A stretch of DNA of 64,000 bases from Rhodospirillaceae bacterium (GTDB lineage: Bacteria; Pseudomonadota; Alphaproteobacteria; CACIAM-22H2): NCBI GenBank assembly GCA_022843945.1, contig JALHMR010000018.1:41492-105491 (forward strand). Direction: 5' to 3'. A model generated the notes under the pieces. It worked only from the letters and a program-made list of their open reading frames with translations, searched no databases and was not told the DNA's origin. This document shows positions 24,661 to 32,527 of the stretch, in pieces. The position numbers and the translations under genes are program-made. Numbering within the stretch: the stretch's first letter is position 1; each line of letters starts with the position of its first letter.

Positions 24661-25122
24661 ATGAACATCGGAGAGGCGTCTAAGGCGACCGGCGTGACGG
24701 CAAAGATGATCCGCTACTATGAAAGCATCGGCCTCATGCCGAAGGTGGTGCGTACGGGGTCCGGTTACCGAGTTTATTCAGAAAGCGATATCCATACCCT
24801 GAGGTTCATTCGCCGATCCCGTGACCTTGGATTCTCCATCGATTCGATTACCAAGCTTCTGAAGCTGTGGCAGAACCGCAACCGGTCGAGCTCGCACGTC
24901 AAGGGGGTCACGACCGAGCACATCGGCACCTTGCGCAAGCGCATTACAGAAATGGAAGCGATGGTACGAACGCTCGAGCATCTGGCCGAGCATTGTCACG
25001 GGGATCATCGGCCTGACTGTCCGATTCTTGACGACCTGGCGAAACCAGAGGTTAAGGCGACCGCGACTAAATCCCGAGCTAGCTCCCGCCGACCATCTGG
25101 CGTACGCAGCGTGCCGGCCTGA
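24661..25122 (+). CDS. cueR: CueR-type copper regulator (MerR family)
   Basis: 153 residues. The N-terminal MerR helix-turn-helix (NIGEASKATGVTAKMIRYYE, then GYRVYSESDIHTLRFI) is followed by a dimer helix and the metal loop CHGDHRPDCPIL, where two cysteines bind Cu(I) as in CueR. A Lys/Arg/Ser-rich tail follows. It lies 12 bp behind copA and probably acts on the CueR-type boxes at 22121, 22156 and 34705. Confidence 0.93.
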   Translation: MNIGEASKATGVTAKMIRYYESIGLMPKVVRTGSGYRVYSESDIHTLRFIRRSRDLGFSIDSITKLLKLWQNRNRSSSHVKGVTTEHIGTLRKRITEMEAMVRTLEHLAEHCHGDHRPDCPILDDLAKPEVKATATKSRASSRRPSGVRSVPA

Positions 25123-25165
25123 CAGACGCACTGTGCCGCCCAGGACCTAAAACAGAGGGCTGTCC

Positions 25166-25975
25166 ATGCCTGATCTGGCTCCCTATCCAGGAACAGCGCG
25201 TTGGGTGAAGGTAAGCGGTATCGTTGCCGTCTTCCTGACGTTATCCGTCGCGTTTGTCGTGCTTGGGGGCGGGGGACCTCACGGCCCGGGGCGCCATGCC
25301 GCGGTCGCTGACGGTGCCGGCCATGGGCGCTGGGAGTTGTTCGCCATTCTCGGTGTGCTCCTCGTTTCGAGCGTGGCGCTAAACTGGGGCTGGCTGGCAG
25401 ACGCCGGCATCCTTCCGAAATTGGGCAAGCTACCCCTCGGCCAGGGTCAGGCAGGTGCGACTCGCTTGCCGACGATGTCATCCACACTTCGCAAGCTCGT
25501 GCTCGTTGTGCATGTCGCATCCTCTGTAGGCTCGCTTGGCGCGGTTCTCGTGTTTCTGACGCTGGCCATCGCCGGATTGAGCAGCGAGGACGCCCAGACT
25601 ACGCGCGGCGTCTATATCGCCATGGACCTTACAGCCCGCTTCGTTATCGTCCCGCTGCTTCTTGTCTCTTTTTTGGTCGGGCTTGTTCAGGCGTTGAGCA
25701 CGCCATGGGGCTTGTTTCGTCACTACTGGGTTCTCGTGAAGTTTCTGCTCACCGCTCTCACGATCGTCGTATTGCTCCTGCAGATGGAAGGCATTGCCAG
25801 CGTCGCGGCTGTAGCGGCGAACACGGCTCTCTCCAGCGCCGATCTTCTCGAGTTGAGACGATCGATAAGGACGCACGCTGCGGGTGGCATTGTGGTGTTG
25901 CTCACTCTCGTGGCGCTGTCGATATATAAGCCGCGCGGCATAACCCGCTACGGATGGAGAAGACAACGCCAATAG
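25166..25975 (+). CDS. Membrane protein, DUF2269-like, fused to a small N-terminal membrane segment
   Basis: 269 residues. The first part has a membrane helix (16-34) and a Gly/His-rich stretch (GGGGPHGPGRHAAVADGAGHG) like small stand-alone membrane proteins near copper genes, plus another helix. The later part, from MSSTLRKLVLVVHVASSVGS, has four to five membrane helices and looks like a DUF2269-type protein by itself. The joined frame is open throughout, so it may be a natural fusion. It probably shares the copA-cueR transcript. Function unknown. Confidence 0.68.
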   Translation: MPDLAPYPGTARWVKVSGIVAVFLTLSVAFVVLGGGGPHGPGRHAAVADGAGHGRWELFAILGVLLVSSVALNWGWLADAGILPKLGKLPLGQGQAGATRLPTMSSTLRKLVLVVHVASSVGSLGAVLVFLTLAIAGLSSEDAQTTRGVYIAMDLTARFVIVPLLLVSFLVGLVQALSTPWGLFRHYWVLVKFLLTALTIVVLLLQMEGIASVAAVAANTALSSADLLELRRSIRTHAAGGIVVLLTLVALSIYKPRGITRYGWRRQRQ

Positions 25976-26101
25976 GCCGCCCAAAAGTGGATGACCGAGG
26001 CTTGCGGGGACAGAACCAGGCCGAAGGCGTGCCGTTACAAGGATGCGGGGGAATTCAGGGGCCTTTGAGGGAGTGCCCCATGCAGCGCCTTATTGGCATA
26101 G

Positions 26102-26786
26102 ATCCCCGACGATGACGACCAGCGTCACGTGCCGGTCTATGTGACCGATTTCTTTCTGAGCCAGGAAGCTGCAGAGCGAGCCGCGCAGACCGACCTCAAA
26201 TTCTCGCAGAACATGATGCGCCACCACCAGGGTGCTATTGATATGGCGCGGCTCTATCTAAACGACCCGCGTGGCACCAATCCCATCTTGGTTCGCTTGG
26301 CTCACGGCATCATCAAGAACCAGCAGTTCGAGATCGGCGTGCTCGACGTCGTCAGCAAGCAGGTGTCCGAAGGGCCGCGCCAGGTCGGCGGCGCCTATAC
26401 CTTGCGGCGAGGCCGTGAGGAATGGAGCACGACCTCTACTTCGTCAAAGCCGCACCGCCGGGCGCCCTTGATGTCATGATGACACCGGGGATGAAAGTCT
26501 CAGATTTCGACGTCCAGTTCGTCCGGCCAATGATCGAACATCACAGCGCCGCGCTGACGATGGCCATGGACTACAATCGGGACCCAGCGGCCGCAGCAGC
26601 GTCATTGGTCCGCTGAACTACGAGCTGATGCAGGATCAGCGGGCTGAGATCGATCTGCTGAAGCGCATCATTGCCCGTTACCACGGCGAATCAGCCAGAG
26701 TGCCAGACGATTCGCAGATGATGGGCGCCATGCATCGCTCCATGCGCGGCATGCAGCATTCCTCGGGATCGATGCCCCATCATTGA
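26102..26786 (+). pseudogene. DUF305 gene with two frameshifts
   Basis: Three reading frames together make one DUF305-type protein: FFLSQEAAERAAQ to FSQNMMRHHQGAIDMARLYL (first frame, to about 26420), EHDLYFVKAAPPGALDVMM to FVRPMIEHHSAALTMAMDY (second, to 26616), and NYELMQDQRAEIDLLKRII to the His-rich end HHSGSMPHH-like at 26786 (third). No signal peptide or start codon remains at the left, where a TAG is in frame. It is a broken copy of a periplasmic, His/Met-rich copper-linked protein. Confidence 0.75.
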
Positions 26787-26794
26787 GGCGCATG

Positions 26795-27361
26795 TCAGCG
26801 GGTGTGGCTTGAGAGGTAGCCGCGCAGCTCGCCATAGCGTGCGATTTGGTGCGCTGAAAGACTGTCCAACGTGTTCAGATGATAGCGCAGGTGAGCTGCG
26901 CGAAGCTGACCTTGCAGCGCCCCGATCCGTGACGTGGCGGCCTGGATCAGCGGTTCGTTCGCTCGCTTCTCCGAGAACAGCCGGTCCAGGGCAAGTTCTT
27001 CCGCCACGAGCCGCTCACCGAGCGCAATCGTTTCTGTCTTCATGGCATCGATCAGAACCCGCATCCTGGCGCGCGGCTTCTCCGACAGGTCGAGCTCATC
27101 GGCCAGCTCGAGCAGATGCAGAGGGCCGGGATAGCCGTTCAGTTCAGCAGCCAGGGCAAGGCCGGCACCACGGCCGGCCTTTAGGTCTGAAACCTGCTCC
27201 GCCGACAGCGACTTGATCTCGCGACTCCCGAACCCAGCGTAGGGAGACGCCGCTTCTGTCCGATGAGTCTGCGGGTGTGTGCCGCCATGGCTCTGAGCCC
27301 TAGCCGGTTCAGCCGAGGCAGCAGCGATTACGCAGGTCAGCATAAGAAGATTGATGCGCAT
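26795..27361 (-). CDS. Periplasmic Spy/CpxP-like protein
   Basis: 188 residues with a signal peptide (MRINLLMLTCVIAAASAEPARA) and a mature, helical, charged protein: His-rich start (SHGGTHPQTHR), then YAGFGSREIKSLSAEQVSDLKAGRG and long helices (RMRVLIDAMKTETIALGERL). It resembles the Spy/CpxP chaperones and heavy-metal-sensing periplasmic proteins. It is divergent from the Crp-type regulator, with a palindrome between them. Confidence 0.7.
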   Translation of the reverse strand: MRINLLMLTCVIAAASAEPARAQSHGGTHPQTHRTEAASPYAGFGSREIKSLSAEQVSDLKAGRGAGLALAAELNGYPGPLHLLELADELDLSEKPRARMRVLIDAMKTETIALGERLVAEELALDRLFSEKRANEPLIQAATSRIGALQGQLRAAHLRYHLNTLDSLSAHQIARYGELRGYLSSHTR

Positions 27362-27410
27362 GATTGTCCTCCGTCCTGGTCGGATAAACTTGCCATCTGG
27401 GTGACGGAAC

Positions 27411-27432
27411 AGACATGATCACGATCATGTCT
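27411..27432. promoter_or_regulatory. Inverted repeat at the Crp-type gene start
   Basis: AGACATGAT, spacer CACG, ATCATGTCT, a 9-bp dyad overlapping the start region of the Crp-type gene and 50 bp before the divergent gene. It is a candidate autoregulatory operator for both. Confidence 0.5.
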
Positions 27433-27996
27433 GAAAACCTTATCGACCGACTGCTGAAGTTGCCAGGGCGCGATCAATCGGTTGGTGCCGGCCGGCGGTT
27501 GTTTCGGACAGGTGACCCGGTCCTCTCACTCTTTGTCGTCGTAAGCGGCGAACTACGGCTGGTGCGGGCGTTGCCCCATGGCGCAGCGCTGACATTGCAA
27601 AGAGCCAGTGCCGGAACGCCGATAGCTGAAGCATCCCTATTCGCCGAACGCTACCATTGCGATGCTGTTGCCAGGCAGAAGGCCGTCGTACGTTCGATCC
27701 CTTTGGCTCGGGTTAAGGCTGCGCTTCGCGATGATGCGGCGCTGGCGTCTGCCTTCCTGCGCCACCTTGCCCACGAGGTTCAACGCTCGAGGACCCAGGC
27801 AGAAATACTGTCCCTCAAAACGGTAGCGGAGCGGCTCAACGCATGGATCGCGCTCAACGGAGGGATGCCGTCGAAGGGCCGGTGGCGCGATGTGGCAGCC
27901 GAGATCGATGTTTCTCCGGAAGCCCTTTATCGGGAACTCGCTCGCAGACGGCCGTCGTCAAGCAGGTCAATTGAACGGCCGCTTCGTCTCGGCTAA
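27427..27996 (+). CDS. Crp/Fnr-family transcription regulator
   Basis: About 189 residues from ATG 27427 (an ATG at 27415 is possible). It has an N-terminal cyclic-nucleotide-type beta-barrel (VGAGRRLFRTGDPVLSLFVVVSGELRLVR) and a C-terminal winged helix (TVAERLNAWIALNGG, VAAEIDVSPEALYRELARRR). Cysteines for an Fe-S cluster are absent, so it is not an Fnr type. Its stop codon overlaps the stop of the convergent cytochrome gene. Confidence 0.84.
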   Translation: MSENLIDRLLKLPGRDQSVGAGRRLFRTGDPVLSLFVVVSGELRLVRALPHGAALTLQRASAGTPIAEASLFAERYHCDAVARQKAVVRSIPLARVKAALRDDAALASAFLRHLAHEVQRSRTQAEILSLKTVAERLNAWIALNGGMPSKGRWRDVAAEIDVSPEALYRELARRRPSSSRSIERPLRLG

Positions 27997-28472
27997 CGGT
28001 TTTTATAGCGGCTACTGGCGTCGGCCTGGCGTCTCTGAATGCTTTCAGGCCACCGGCTCTTGATATAGGCAAGAGTCGCCCAGATCTGCTCGTCTGTCAG
28101 TACGCCAGAGAAAGCGGGCATATTGCTCTTAAAGCCTGCCGGTGCTTCGGCCGCACCGCCGAGTTTTGTGATTCTAAACAGAATTTCGTCTGGATGGTGC
28201 CACGTGTGCCCGCTTTCATCATGCGGGGGAGCCGGCAGGCCCCCGGCGGGCAACGGGCTTTGCCAATTGGGCTGCCCCTCGAGGTTCTTGCCGTGGCAGG
28301 AAGCACAGGCAAGGTCATAAAAGCGTTGCCCCACTGCTACCTGGTCTGCATTGGTCGGATCGGCCCGGAAGCTTGTCGACCTCGATCGATCGAAAAAGAC
28401 GTATAGGCCGATTAATGAAACAGCAACAACGGCCGCCGCAATGGCAATCACATGCCGTGATGCCAGCTTCAA
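27993..28472 (-). CDS. c-type cytochrome
   Basis: 159 residues with an N-terminal membrane anchor or signal (about 8-28), one haem site CASCHG and a distal Met region (FKSNMPAFSGVLTDEQIWATLAYIKSRW), the usual mono-haem class I layout. It acts in the periplasm in electron transfer. It is six bases behind the CusF-DUF411 gene, so it belongs to the copper transcript; a role in copper oxidation chemistry is inference. Confidence 0.88.
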   Translation of the reverse strand: MKLASRHVIAIAAAVVAVSLIGLYVFFDRSRSTSFRADPTNADQVAVGQRFYDLACASCHGKNLEGQPNWQSPLPAGGLPAPPHDESGHTWHHPDEILFRITKLGGAAEAPAGFKSNMPAFSGVLTDEQIWATLAYIKSRWPESIQRRQADASSRYKNR

Positions 28473-28477
28473 AGGAT

Positions 28478-29284
28478 CTAGACCGGCTGTGTGCCGCGAT
28501 AGCGGCCGAAGCTGTGGCGGCGAGGCCCATCGAAGCCAATGACTTCGTAGACCTCCTCATGGCCGCCTTCCATGCCCGGAGAGCCGATGGGCATTCCAGG
28601 CACAGCGATGCCCTTGAACGAAGGACGCTCCACAAGCAGGCGCGCGAGCGCGTGCGTCGGCACGTGACCTTCCAGGGCATAGCCGGCCACGGTGGCCGTG
28701 TGGCACGCCCAAAGCTCGGTCGGCACTCCCAGTTCGCGCTTTATCGGATCGAGATCGGATCGTTCTTCCACGAGAACTTCGTAGCCCGTCTGCTTGAGAT
28801 GCCCTGCCCACTCTCCGCAGCAGCCGCAGGAGGGATCACGAAAGACACGGACCGCATGTGGCTGCGCCAATGCCGGCCACGTCGCTGCTCCTAGGGCCAT
28901 GATTCCGAATAGTTTCCGTCGGGACCAAAGAAAATAGGGGCTCATCGGTTTCTCCAGCTCAGTGTGCCCGTGATCGTCGGGCCGGCCTGTCTCAATCTCG
29001 ACGATGGTTAGCCGACCGCCGATACTGTCGGCGATAAACCGCATCGCGTCACCGGCCTTCACCCCTTCAAGAAAAGCACGGTCCGCTACGTGGAAGACGC
29101 GGAGCGATGGGGGGACGTTCAAGTTTAGCAACGGCCCATGATCGAGAGTAACGGTCCCCGTCTCCCGATCGACCGCTTTCACGTCACCCACAGCCATAAC
29201 GGTATAGATGCTCTGGGCCTGGAGTTTGGGCGGCATGAGCAGCGCAGGGAGACAGAGCATAAGCCGCTGCAATATTCGATTCAT
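28478..29284 (-). CDS. CusF-like domain fused to DUF411 metal-binding domain
   Basis: 268 residues in two parts. The first is a signal peptide plus a CusF-like small barrel (GDVKAVDRETGTVTLDHGPLLNLNVPP). The second begins with an internal MSPYFLWSRRKLFGIM, which looks like a Tat signal, and continues as DUF411: VFRDPSCGCCGEWAGHLKQTG, CHTATVAGYALEGHVP, GIAVPGMPIGSPGME. Each half is normally a separate exported protein; the same DUF411 exists alone at 58875. The open frame gives a fusion in which the inner signal may act as a linker or membrane segment. The CusF half lacks the typical MTM copper triad. Confidence 0.82.
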   Translation of the reverse strand: MNRILQRLMLCLPALLMPPKLQAQSIYTVMAVGDVKAVDRETGTVTLDHGPLLNLNVPPSLRVFHVADRAFLEGVKAGDAMRFIADSIGGRLTIVEIETGRPDDHGHTELEKPMSPYFLWSRRKLFGIMALGAATWPALAQPHAVRVFRDPSCGCCGEWAGHLKQTGYEVLVEERSDLDPIKRELGVPTELWACHTATVAGYALEGHVPTHALARLLVERPSFKGIAVPGMPIGSPGMEGGHEEVYEVIGFDGPRRHSFGRYRGTQPV

Positions 29285-29305
29285 GCTCTGCTCCCTCAGA
29301 CGGCT

Positions 29306-29623
29306 TTACTGCGCCGCTTGGATCTTTGTCACCGTATACTGACTTCCAACCTTCTCGGCCTGGAACCGGACCTTGTCCCCGACCTTGACTTGGTCGAGCA
29401 TCGCTTGGTCCCCTGCGACGAAGACCATGGTCATCGCCGGCATATCCAGGTTGACCAAAGGTCCATGCCGGATGGTCATCTTCCCGGTGTCCTTGTCGAT
29501 CCGCCGGATTTCTCCTTCCGAGAGCTCGGGGTGCTGCGCGGCCATGACAGGTTGCATGATGAGATATCCGCTACTGGCGAGCAGGGCAAACACCAGTGCT
29601 GATGAGCGAACCAACTGCTTCAC
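29306..29623 (-). CDS. cusF: Periplasmic copper-binding protein CusF
   Basis: 105 residues: signal peptide (to about 28), then EGEIRRIDKDTGKMTIRHGPLVNLDMPAMTMVFVAGD, with the His and two Met of the CusF Cu(I) site, and the closing barrel strand VRFQAEKVG. It hands periplasmic copper to the CusCBA pump encoded nearby. It lies 21 bp before the CusF-DUF411 fusion. Confidence 0.92.
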   Translation of the reverse strand: MKQLVRSSALVFALLASSGYLIMQPVMAAQHPELSEGEIRRIDKDTGKMTIRHGPLVNLDMPAMTMVFVAGDQAMLDQVKVGDKVRFQAEKVGSQYTVTKIQAAQ

Positions 29624-29659
29624 ATCGATTCTCCTGTCGTCTGAGGGTATCAGGCGGCC

Positions 29660-30106
29660 TTATCCGTCGTGCACGTGAGCGTCGATCGAAATCTCGCCGG
29701 GCGAAAAATTAAGCTTCACCGAGATGTTCTCGCCGAGATCAAGGGGCCGCATGAGAGGGCCGAACTCGATCCACATATGAGATGTGTTCAGGTCCAACGT
29801 CTCGCCAGATGGCACGATGATGCTGGAAAGGGGCGCAGTATGCGTCCGTGAAATTCGTGCCACAATCTGGCTTCGAGAAGCGATTTCGGATGTTGCCGAT
29901 ACAAGCTGCAAATCATTAGCTCGCTCATTCGTGATCGTAAAGCGAAGGATGGCGCGTTCCCCTGACTTCGCTGCGCTAATCGTCACCGCGTCGATCGTTA
30001 CACCGCCCAGGTGCTGCTCAGGTTCATCTGTGAGCGCAGCAGGCGTCTCGCCAAATACGGCGACGAGCGTGATCGCGGAGATAAGGCAGGCCTTTAAGCG
30101 GTGCAT
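29660..30106 (-). CDS. PCuAC-like periplasmic protein
   Basis: 148 residues with a signal peptide and an immunoglobulin-like beta domain: ISAAKSGERAILRFTITNERANDL, an ISRTHTAPL loop, SGETLDLNTSHMWIEFGPLMRPLDLGENISV and a His-containing end. The order and ending match PCu(A)C copper chaperones, with some metal residues changed. It overlaps the PAS gene end by 13 bp and is likely co-transcribed with cusF. Confidence 0.7.
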   Translation of the reverse strand: MHRLKACLISAITLVAVFGETPAALTDEPEQHLGGVTIDAVTISAAKSGERAILRFTITNERANDLQLVSATSEIASRSQIVARISRTHTAPLSSIIVPSGETLDLNTSHMWIEFGPLMRPLDLGENISVKLNFSPGEISIDAHVHDG

Positions 30107-30645
30107 GAGGGGCTAGTAAGACTGGTCAGGATATCTCCGCAATCGTCCAAAATATGAATTTGATCCAAACAATCCTCGGCCGCGCTCGTTGGCCGAGCCT
30201 CGGTCATTGAGCGAAACGCCTGTCCGCATAGGACGCTGCCAACTCGTCCTTGAGGATCCAGCGTGGGCACCAGCAAGCGATCGACAACGAACCCAACATC
30301 ACTCTTGAGTTCGAATGTAGTGCGTGCGAACGCAGGTCGACAATTTGAGAACACCATATTGTAGCGAGCCAAGGCTGGACCCCGTCGATCCAGCGGCAGA
30401 ACGTCCTCCAGGGCGCCGCCCTGCATTAAGGCATAGCCGTAGATCTTCTGAACCGAGGAGCCTACGTAGACATATCTGATTTGGCCTTGGGCGTTTTTGG
30501 TCACAGCGAGCACGTGCGAAGCGGTTGCTCCAAGACTGTCTGGTGAAAGGTCTGCGTCGGAGGGGGCGATCTTCATAGCGCGTCTTGCCTGCCACACGTC
30601 CCAGAGCATCTTCAGTATCGGGGATTCACTCATTGCGTAAAGCAT
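30094..30645 (-). CDS. PAS-domain protein (PAS_5 type)
   Basis: 183 residues from ATG 30645 (MLYAMSESP); a start at 30690 is possible. It has one PAS-like domain common in alphaproteobacteria: ILKMLWDVWQARRAMKIAPSDADLSP, then IRYVYVGSSVQKIYGYALMQGGALEDVL, FELKSDVGFVVDRLLVPTLDPQGR and a Cys-containing end. No output domain is attached. It may sense redox state or a ligand, but its partner is not apparent. Confidence 0.75.
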   Translation of the reverse strand: MLYAMSESPILKMLWDVWQARRAMKIAPSDADLSPDSLGATASHVLAVTKNAQGQIRYVYVGSSVQKIYGYALMQGGALEDVLPLDRRGPALARYNMVFSNCRPAFARTTFELKSDVGFVVDRLLVPTLDPQGRVGSVLCGQAFRSMTEARPTSAAEDCLDQIHILDDCGDILTSLTSPSCTA

Positions 30646-30718
30646 ACCCTCACCTCGCTTGGGGTGGACGCTCCCGAGAACAACGCCCACCCCGAAACTT
30701 ACGGCTCGTTAGGCCGTA

Positions 30719-31198
30719 TCAGCGGACCACGACCGTCCCCTTCATGCCTTGTTGATAGTGCCCCGGCAAAAGGCAGCCGAAGAAGAACTGCCCCGACTTA
30801 GTAAACTTCCATACGAACTCGCTTGAAGCTCCGGGTTCCGACGTGGTGCCATTGGGGTTTTCATGCTCCATGTCCGGGTGCTTCTCCATTTGAACCGCGT
30901 GCTCGTTGAGCTCCTTCTGTGTACCCAGCATCATCTCGTGCTTCAGCTGGCCTGCATTCTTGAACACGAACCTGACCGTCTCGCCACGGCGAATAGTGAG
31001 GCTGGCGGGCGTGAACTTCATCTCTTGGCCCTGGATCTCCATCGTGCGTGTCACCTGCTTGGCGTCTCCAGGTTCGCCAAGCGCCGCGGCGTGGCCATCG
31101 TACGACGCGGCTTTGCCGCGGCCGTGGCCTGGATCGGCAAGTGCAGCTGCCGAGTAGGAGATAACGAGCGTGGCGGCCAAGGCTATACGTAGAATCAT
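30719..31198 (-). CDS. Cupredoxin (plastocyanin-like copper protein)
   Basis: 159 residues from ATG 31198, behind AGGAGCAG. It has a signal peptide, a His/Gly-rich start, then the cupredoxin fold: KFTPASLTIRRGETVRFVFKNAGQLKHEMMLG, a Met/His-rich insertion (MEKHPDMEHENPNG) and the copper loop FFFGCLLPGHYQQGM with Cys, His and Met. It acts in the periplasm and sits 29 bp after the multicopper oxidase gene, so copper transfer between them is likely. Confidence 0.9.
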   Translation of the reverse strand: MILRIALAATLVISYSAAALADPGHGRGKAASYDGHAAALGEPGDAKQVTRTMEIQGQEMKFTPASLTIRRGETVRFVFKNAGQLKHEMMLGTQKELNEHAVQMEKHPDMEHENPNGTTSEPGASSEFVWKFTKSGQFFFGCLLPGHYQQGMKGTVVVR

Positions 31199-31227
31199 CG
31201 ACTGCTCCTTTTGCATGGGTCTTGAAC

Positions 31228-32511
31228 TCAAGCTTTCAATTCGTAGGCAACTGTTCCGGGTGGGTGCTTGTACCAACCCGGATCCGCGTAGCTGTTGCGG
31301 GCCAGCCCTTCGCGGACTTTGACTACCGTGAACATGCCGCCCATCTCGATCGGGCCGAATGGGCCTTGGCCGGTCATCATCGGCAGCGTGTTTTCCGGAA
31401 TGGGCATTTCCATCTCACCCATATCGGCCATGCCGCGTTCGCCCATGACCATGTAGTCGGGAATAAGTGTGATGATCTTCCTGGCGACATCGCGGTGGTC
31501 GACGCCGATCATCGTCGGCACGCTGTGCCCCATCGCGTTCATGGTGTGATGAGACTTGTGGCAGTGGAACGCCCAATCTCCCGGCTCATTCGCATCGAAC
31601 TCGATGGCGCGCATGGCGCCCACCGGGATATCCACCGTGACCTCTGGCCAACGAGCCGTGGGTTTCACCCAACCGCCGTCGGTACCGGTAACCTCAAAGT
31701 CGTAACCGTGCAGATGGATCGGGTGGTTTGTCATGGTCAGATTGCCCATCCGGATGCGCACCCGGTCTCCGCGTCGCACCGCAAGGGTATCGATGCCGGG
31801 AAACACCCGGCTGTTCCATGACCACAGGTCGAAATTCATCATCTCGGAAACCCTCGGCGTCCTGCTGCCGGGGTCGATGGCGTAAGCGTTGATCAGAAAA
31901 ACGAAGTCGCGGTCGACACGGTGGAGGTTGGGATCTTTGGGATGAACGACGAGGAAGCCCATCATGCCCATGGCCATCTGCACCATCTCGTCAGCGTGCG
32001 GGTGGTACATGAACGTCCCGCTCTTCTTCATCTCGAACTCGTAGACGAAGGTCTTGCCGACCGGGATCTGGGGCTGGCTGAGACCGCCCACGCCGTCCAT
32101 GCCGCTGGGCAGCAGGATGCCGTGCCAATGGATGGTGGTGTGCTCGGGCAACTTGTTGGTGACGAAGATGCGGACCTTGTCGCCTTCAACGCACTCGATG
32201 GTCGGGCCCGGGCTTTGGCCGTTATATCCCCAGAGGTTGGCCTTCATGCCCGGGGCCATCTCACGGACGACCGGTTCAGCGATGAGGTGGAATTCCTTCC
32301 ATCCATCCTTCATGCGCCAAGGCAAAGTCCAACCGTTCAGGGTGACAACCGGATTGTAAGGCCGGCCGTTGCGGGGCATGAGGGGCGCGGCGGTCTTGGC
32401 ATCCGCTGCGATTGGGGCTTCCGGAAGGGCTGCAATGCTGGAACGGGAGACCATTCCCGCACCGAGAACAGCTGCAGCAGTTCCACCCAGGATTTGACGA
32501 CGTGTAATCAT
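31228..32511 (-). CDS. Multicopper oxidase (copper resistance, Tat-exported)
   Basis: 427 residues from ATG 32511, giving a Tat signal (MITRRQILGGTAAAVLGAG). All four copper-site motifs are visible: TTIHWHG, FMYHPHADE, NHPIHLHG and WAFHCHKSHH. A Met-rich end (MADMGEMEMP, MMTGQGPFGPIEMGGM) suits Cu(I) binding. It oxidises Cu(I) to Cu(II) in the periplasm. The TolC-type gene precedes it by 16 bp, in the same direction. Confidence 0.94.
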   Translation of the reverse strand: MITRRQILGGTAAAVLGAGMVSRSSIAALPEAPIAADAKTAAPLMPRNGRPYNPVVTLNGWTLPWRMKDGWKEFHLIAEPVVREMAPGMKANLWGYNGQSPGPTIECVEGDKVRIFVTNKLPEHTTIHWHGILLPSGMDGVGGLSQPQIPVGKTFVYEFEMKKSGTFMYHPHADEMVQMAMGMMGFLVVHPKDPNLHRVDRDFVFLINAYAIDPGSRTPRVSEMMNFDLWSWNSRVFPGIDTLAVRRGDRVRIRMGNLTMTNHPIHLHGYDFEVTGTDGGWVKPTARWPEVTVDIPVGAMRAIEFDANEPGDWAFHCHKSHHTMNAMGHSVPTMIGVDHRDVARKIITLIPDYMVMGERGMADMGEMEMPIPENTLPMMTGQGPFGPIEMGGMFTVVKVREGLARNSYADPGWYKHPPGTVAYELKA

Positions 32512-32527
32512 TTGTTTGCCTCTTCGA

